Shown: in pieces, positions 62,743 to 64,000 of the stretch
Position numbering within the stretch: position 1 is the stretch's first letter
How the letters are laid out: each line of letters opens with the position of its first letter
Assembly: GCF_031628175.1 (NCBI RefSeq)
Contig: NZ_JAVLVT010000009.1
Location: forward strand, 118,596-182,595
Direction of reading: 5' to 3'
DNA length: 64,000 nucleotides
Source: Lipingzhangella_A rawalii
Lineage (GTDB): Bacteria > Actinomycetota > Actinomycetes > Streptosporangiales > Streptosporangiaceae
Translations under genes and position numbers: made by a program
The notes under the pieces: model-generated
Database searches by the model: none
Told to the model about the DNA's origin: nothing
What the model saw: the letters and a program-made list of their open reading frames with translations, nothing else

Positions 62743-63868
62743 ATGCTATTCCGCACCGGAGCCGCCACGGGCGGCACGGTCGCACTGCTGGCGGGTCTGC
62801 TCGGCGCCGCGCCGGCGACCGCCGAGACGGAACCCAACAGCACAGCCCCCGATACCGGACCAGTAACCCAGTTCGCGATGGAGGAGCGGGACCTCTCGGC
62901 GACCGAGGCCGAGGAACTCCTCACCGACCAGGTGGACGCGGCCACCCTCGGCGCAGAAGTCGAGTCCAGTCTCGGTTCGGACTTCGGCGGTTCCTATGTC
63001 GAACCCGGCACCGGCGACCTGGTCGTCAACGTCACCAACGCCGAGGCCGCGGCGGAGCTCCCCGACGGCGTCACCACCGAGGTCGTCACACACGGCGAGC
63101 CCACCCTGAACGAATTCAGTGCCGAGCTCGACCGGACCAAGGCCGACGTTCCGGCCGAGGTGGTCTCGTGGGGTCCCGACGTGCGCTCGGACCGGGTGGT
63201 CGTGACCGTGCTGGAGGGCGCCACCGACGCCGCGGAGGAATTCGTGGCCACAGCCTGAATCGATCCGGACGCGGTGCAGATCGAAGAGACCGACGAACGT
63301 CCAGTCCTGGCCCAGGACATCGTCGGAGGCCAGTACTACAGCACCGGATGGTCCACCTGCTCCGTCGGACACGCGGTCGACGGCGGCTTCGTCACCGCCG
63401 GCCACTGCGGCGGCGTGGGCACCCCGACCAGCAGTCCGAACGGCACGGTCGCCGGATCGGATTTCCCCGGTAACGACATGGCCTACGTACAGAGCACCTG
63501 GAACCCGACCCCACTCATCCACCAGCACGGGCAGGGCCCCACCGTGACCGTGGCCGGCGGTCAGGAAGCCGCGGTCGGAGCCGACATCTGCCGCTCCGGC
63601 GGCACCACCGGCGTGGACTGTGGACAGATCGAGGCCAAGAACCAGACGGTGAACTACCCCGAGGGCACGGTAACCGGCATGACCCAGGCCAGTGTGTGGT
63701 GAGCCGGGCGACTCCGGCGGCTCGTGGTACTCCGGACCGGACCACGCCGCCCAGGCCCAGGGGGTCACCTCCGGCGGCATCGTCGGCTGCCCGGGCGACG
63801 GCCCGATGTACTTCCAGCCGCTCACCCCCATCCTCGATCAGTGGAACCTCGACCTGACCACCGGCTGA
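62743..63868 (+). pseudogene. Decayed tandem copy of the S1 protease gene
   Basis: It is homologous from end to end to the intact gene at 61266, with signal peptide (MLFRTGAATGGTVALLAGLL), pro-region and mature domain (His in TAGHCG, Asp in PGNDMAY, Ser in EPGDSGGSW). Two lesions break it. An in-frame TGA at 63256-63258 stands where the intact copy has Gly (EAAGIDPD versus ATA-stop-IDPD). A frameshift near 63697-63702 (ASVW then TGA) shifts the GDSGG-containing tail into another frame, ending at 63866-63868. The sequence between lesions is otherwise conserved with normal codon use, so decay looks recent. Sequencing error could explain one lesion but less easily both. ATG 62743 has GGAG 9 bases upstream. 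Translation to 63258 would yield only prepeptide and pro-region (171 residues). Confidence 0.85.
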
Positions 63869-63947
63869 CCCCGACACACGCCCGGCCCTGGGCTACCACC
63901 GCCCGGCCCGGGGCCGGGCTGGTATGGGCCGGCTCCCCGCCGTTCCG

Positions 63948-63975
63948 TTGTGGTGGCCGGATCCGGCCACCACAA
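63948..63975. terminator. Perfect 28-base palindrome near the right edge
   Basis: TTGTGGTGGCCGGA is followed directly by its exact reverse complement. It lies about 80 bases after the pseudogene and 15 bases before a possible new gene start. It may be a terminator for the protease copy or an operator for the next gene. Confidence 0.55.
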
Positions 63976-63990
63976 CAAAGGAAGAGCGGC

Positions 63991-64000
63991 GTGTGGGGGA
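63991..64000 (+). CDS. Possible start of a further gene (cut by window edge)
   Basis: AAAGGAAG (63977-63984) is followed 6 bases later by GTG (63991), then TGG GGG. The spacing suits a start codon, but only three codons are visible, so no product can be named. Confidence 0.3.

Noticed and set aside
63256..63258. Programmed readthrough or selenocysteine at the in-frame TGA of the second protease
   Set aside because: The position is a Gly in the intact copy, there is no SECIS-like hairpin I can identify, and a second lesion breaks the same gene downstream.

Overview
The window is a chromosomal stretch of a high-G+C actinobacterium. Every confident gene has the extreme third-position G/C of that group. 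Several genes are actinobacterial hallmarks: WhiB, mycothiol deacetylase (MshB), a SigR/RsrA pair, a DasR-like regulator, the fused 2-oxoglutarate decarboxylase Kgd, and an XRE/DUF397 pair. Secreted alpha-lytic-type proteases, an osmoprotectant ABC transporter and very acidic extracytoplasmic proteins (the lipoprotein at 31938 and the 450-residue acidic head of the penicillin-binding protein) suggest a salt-tolerant member of the Nocardiopsis / Streptomonospora group. That placement is inference. I found no rRNA, tRNA, CRISPR array, phage or intact insertion sequence. This reads as core genome with a few accessory patches.

Layout. 1-1883: osmoprotectant ABC operon (minus). 2108-4009: divergent nrtR/nadA with a palindromic operator between them. 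4178-7731: a membrane-anchored sigma-like protein and a secreted 5'-nucleotidase. 7995-17439: a KstR-like TetR regulator with three copies of an AACACGTT box, then an overlapping glycosyltransferase - methyltransferase - prenyltransferase-like cluster of unknown product, a large class A penicillin-binding protein and a second methyltransferase. 17668-21165: a RelA/SpoT homologue with an eroded synthetase, a DapC-like aminotransferase and a BlaI-type repressor. 21711-27549: kgd with its small partner, then a DUF4097-PadR operon. 27692-31439: quinone-oxidoreductase-like MDR protein, XRE/DUF397 pair and malic enzyme. 31938-34728: polar amino-acid ABC transporter. 34871-36084: RsbW-like anti-sigma and SigB/SigF-family sigma. 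36175-37644: two divergent leaderless genes, one a lipid kinase.

37970-47643 follows the Mycobacterium tuberculosis order whiB1 - pdtaS - biotinylated carrier (TB7.3) - rshA - sigH, with a DasR-like regulator, an IlvG-like TPP enzyme, a FlK-like thioesterase and two HD/HD-GYP membrane proteins inserted. 47970-55771 is the lysine/diaminopimelate block (dapE, dapD, dapC, fdxA) with a lysozyme-like membrane protein and two uncharacterised genes. 56060-60941 carries an M50 protease, mshB and an S9 peptidase. 61266-63868 holds an intact S1 protease and a decayed tandem copy. A new gene may begin at the right edge.

Themes. (1) Redox and NO sensing: SigR/RsrA, mycothiol and a WhiB1-like protein. 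(2) Cell-envelope supply: DAP synthesis, the penicillin-binding protein and a lipid kinase. (3) Leaderless transcription: eight genes have a TANNNT hexamer 6-8 bases before the start codon. (4) Compact coding: 4-8 base start/stop overlaps (ATGA, GTGA) link at least nine gene pairs. The features I consider least explained are the KstR-like-controlled GT4/methyltransferase/toroid cluster, a dispersed intergenic palindromic element (12645, 51885, 52111), and a 20-bp hairpin inside the first codons of an ABC permease gene.
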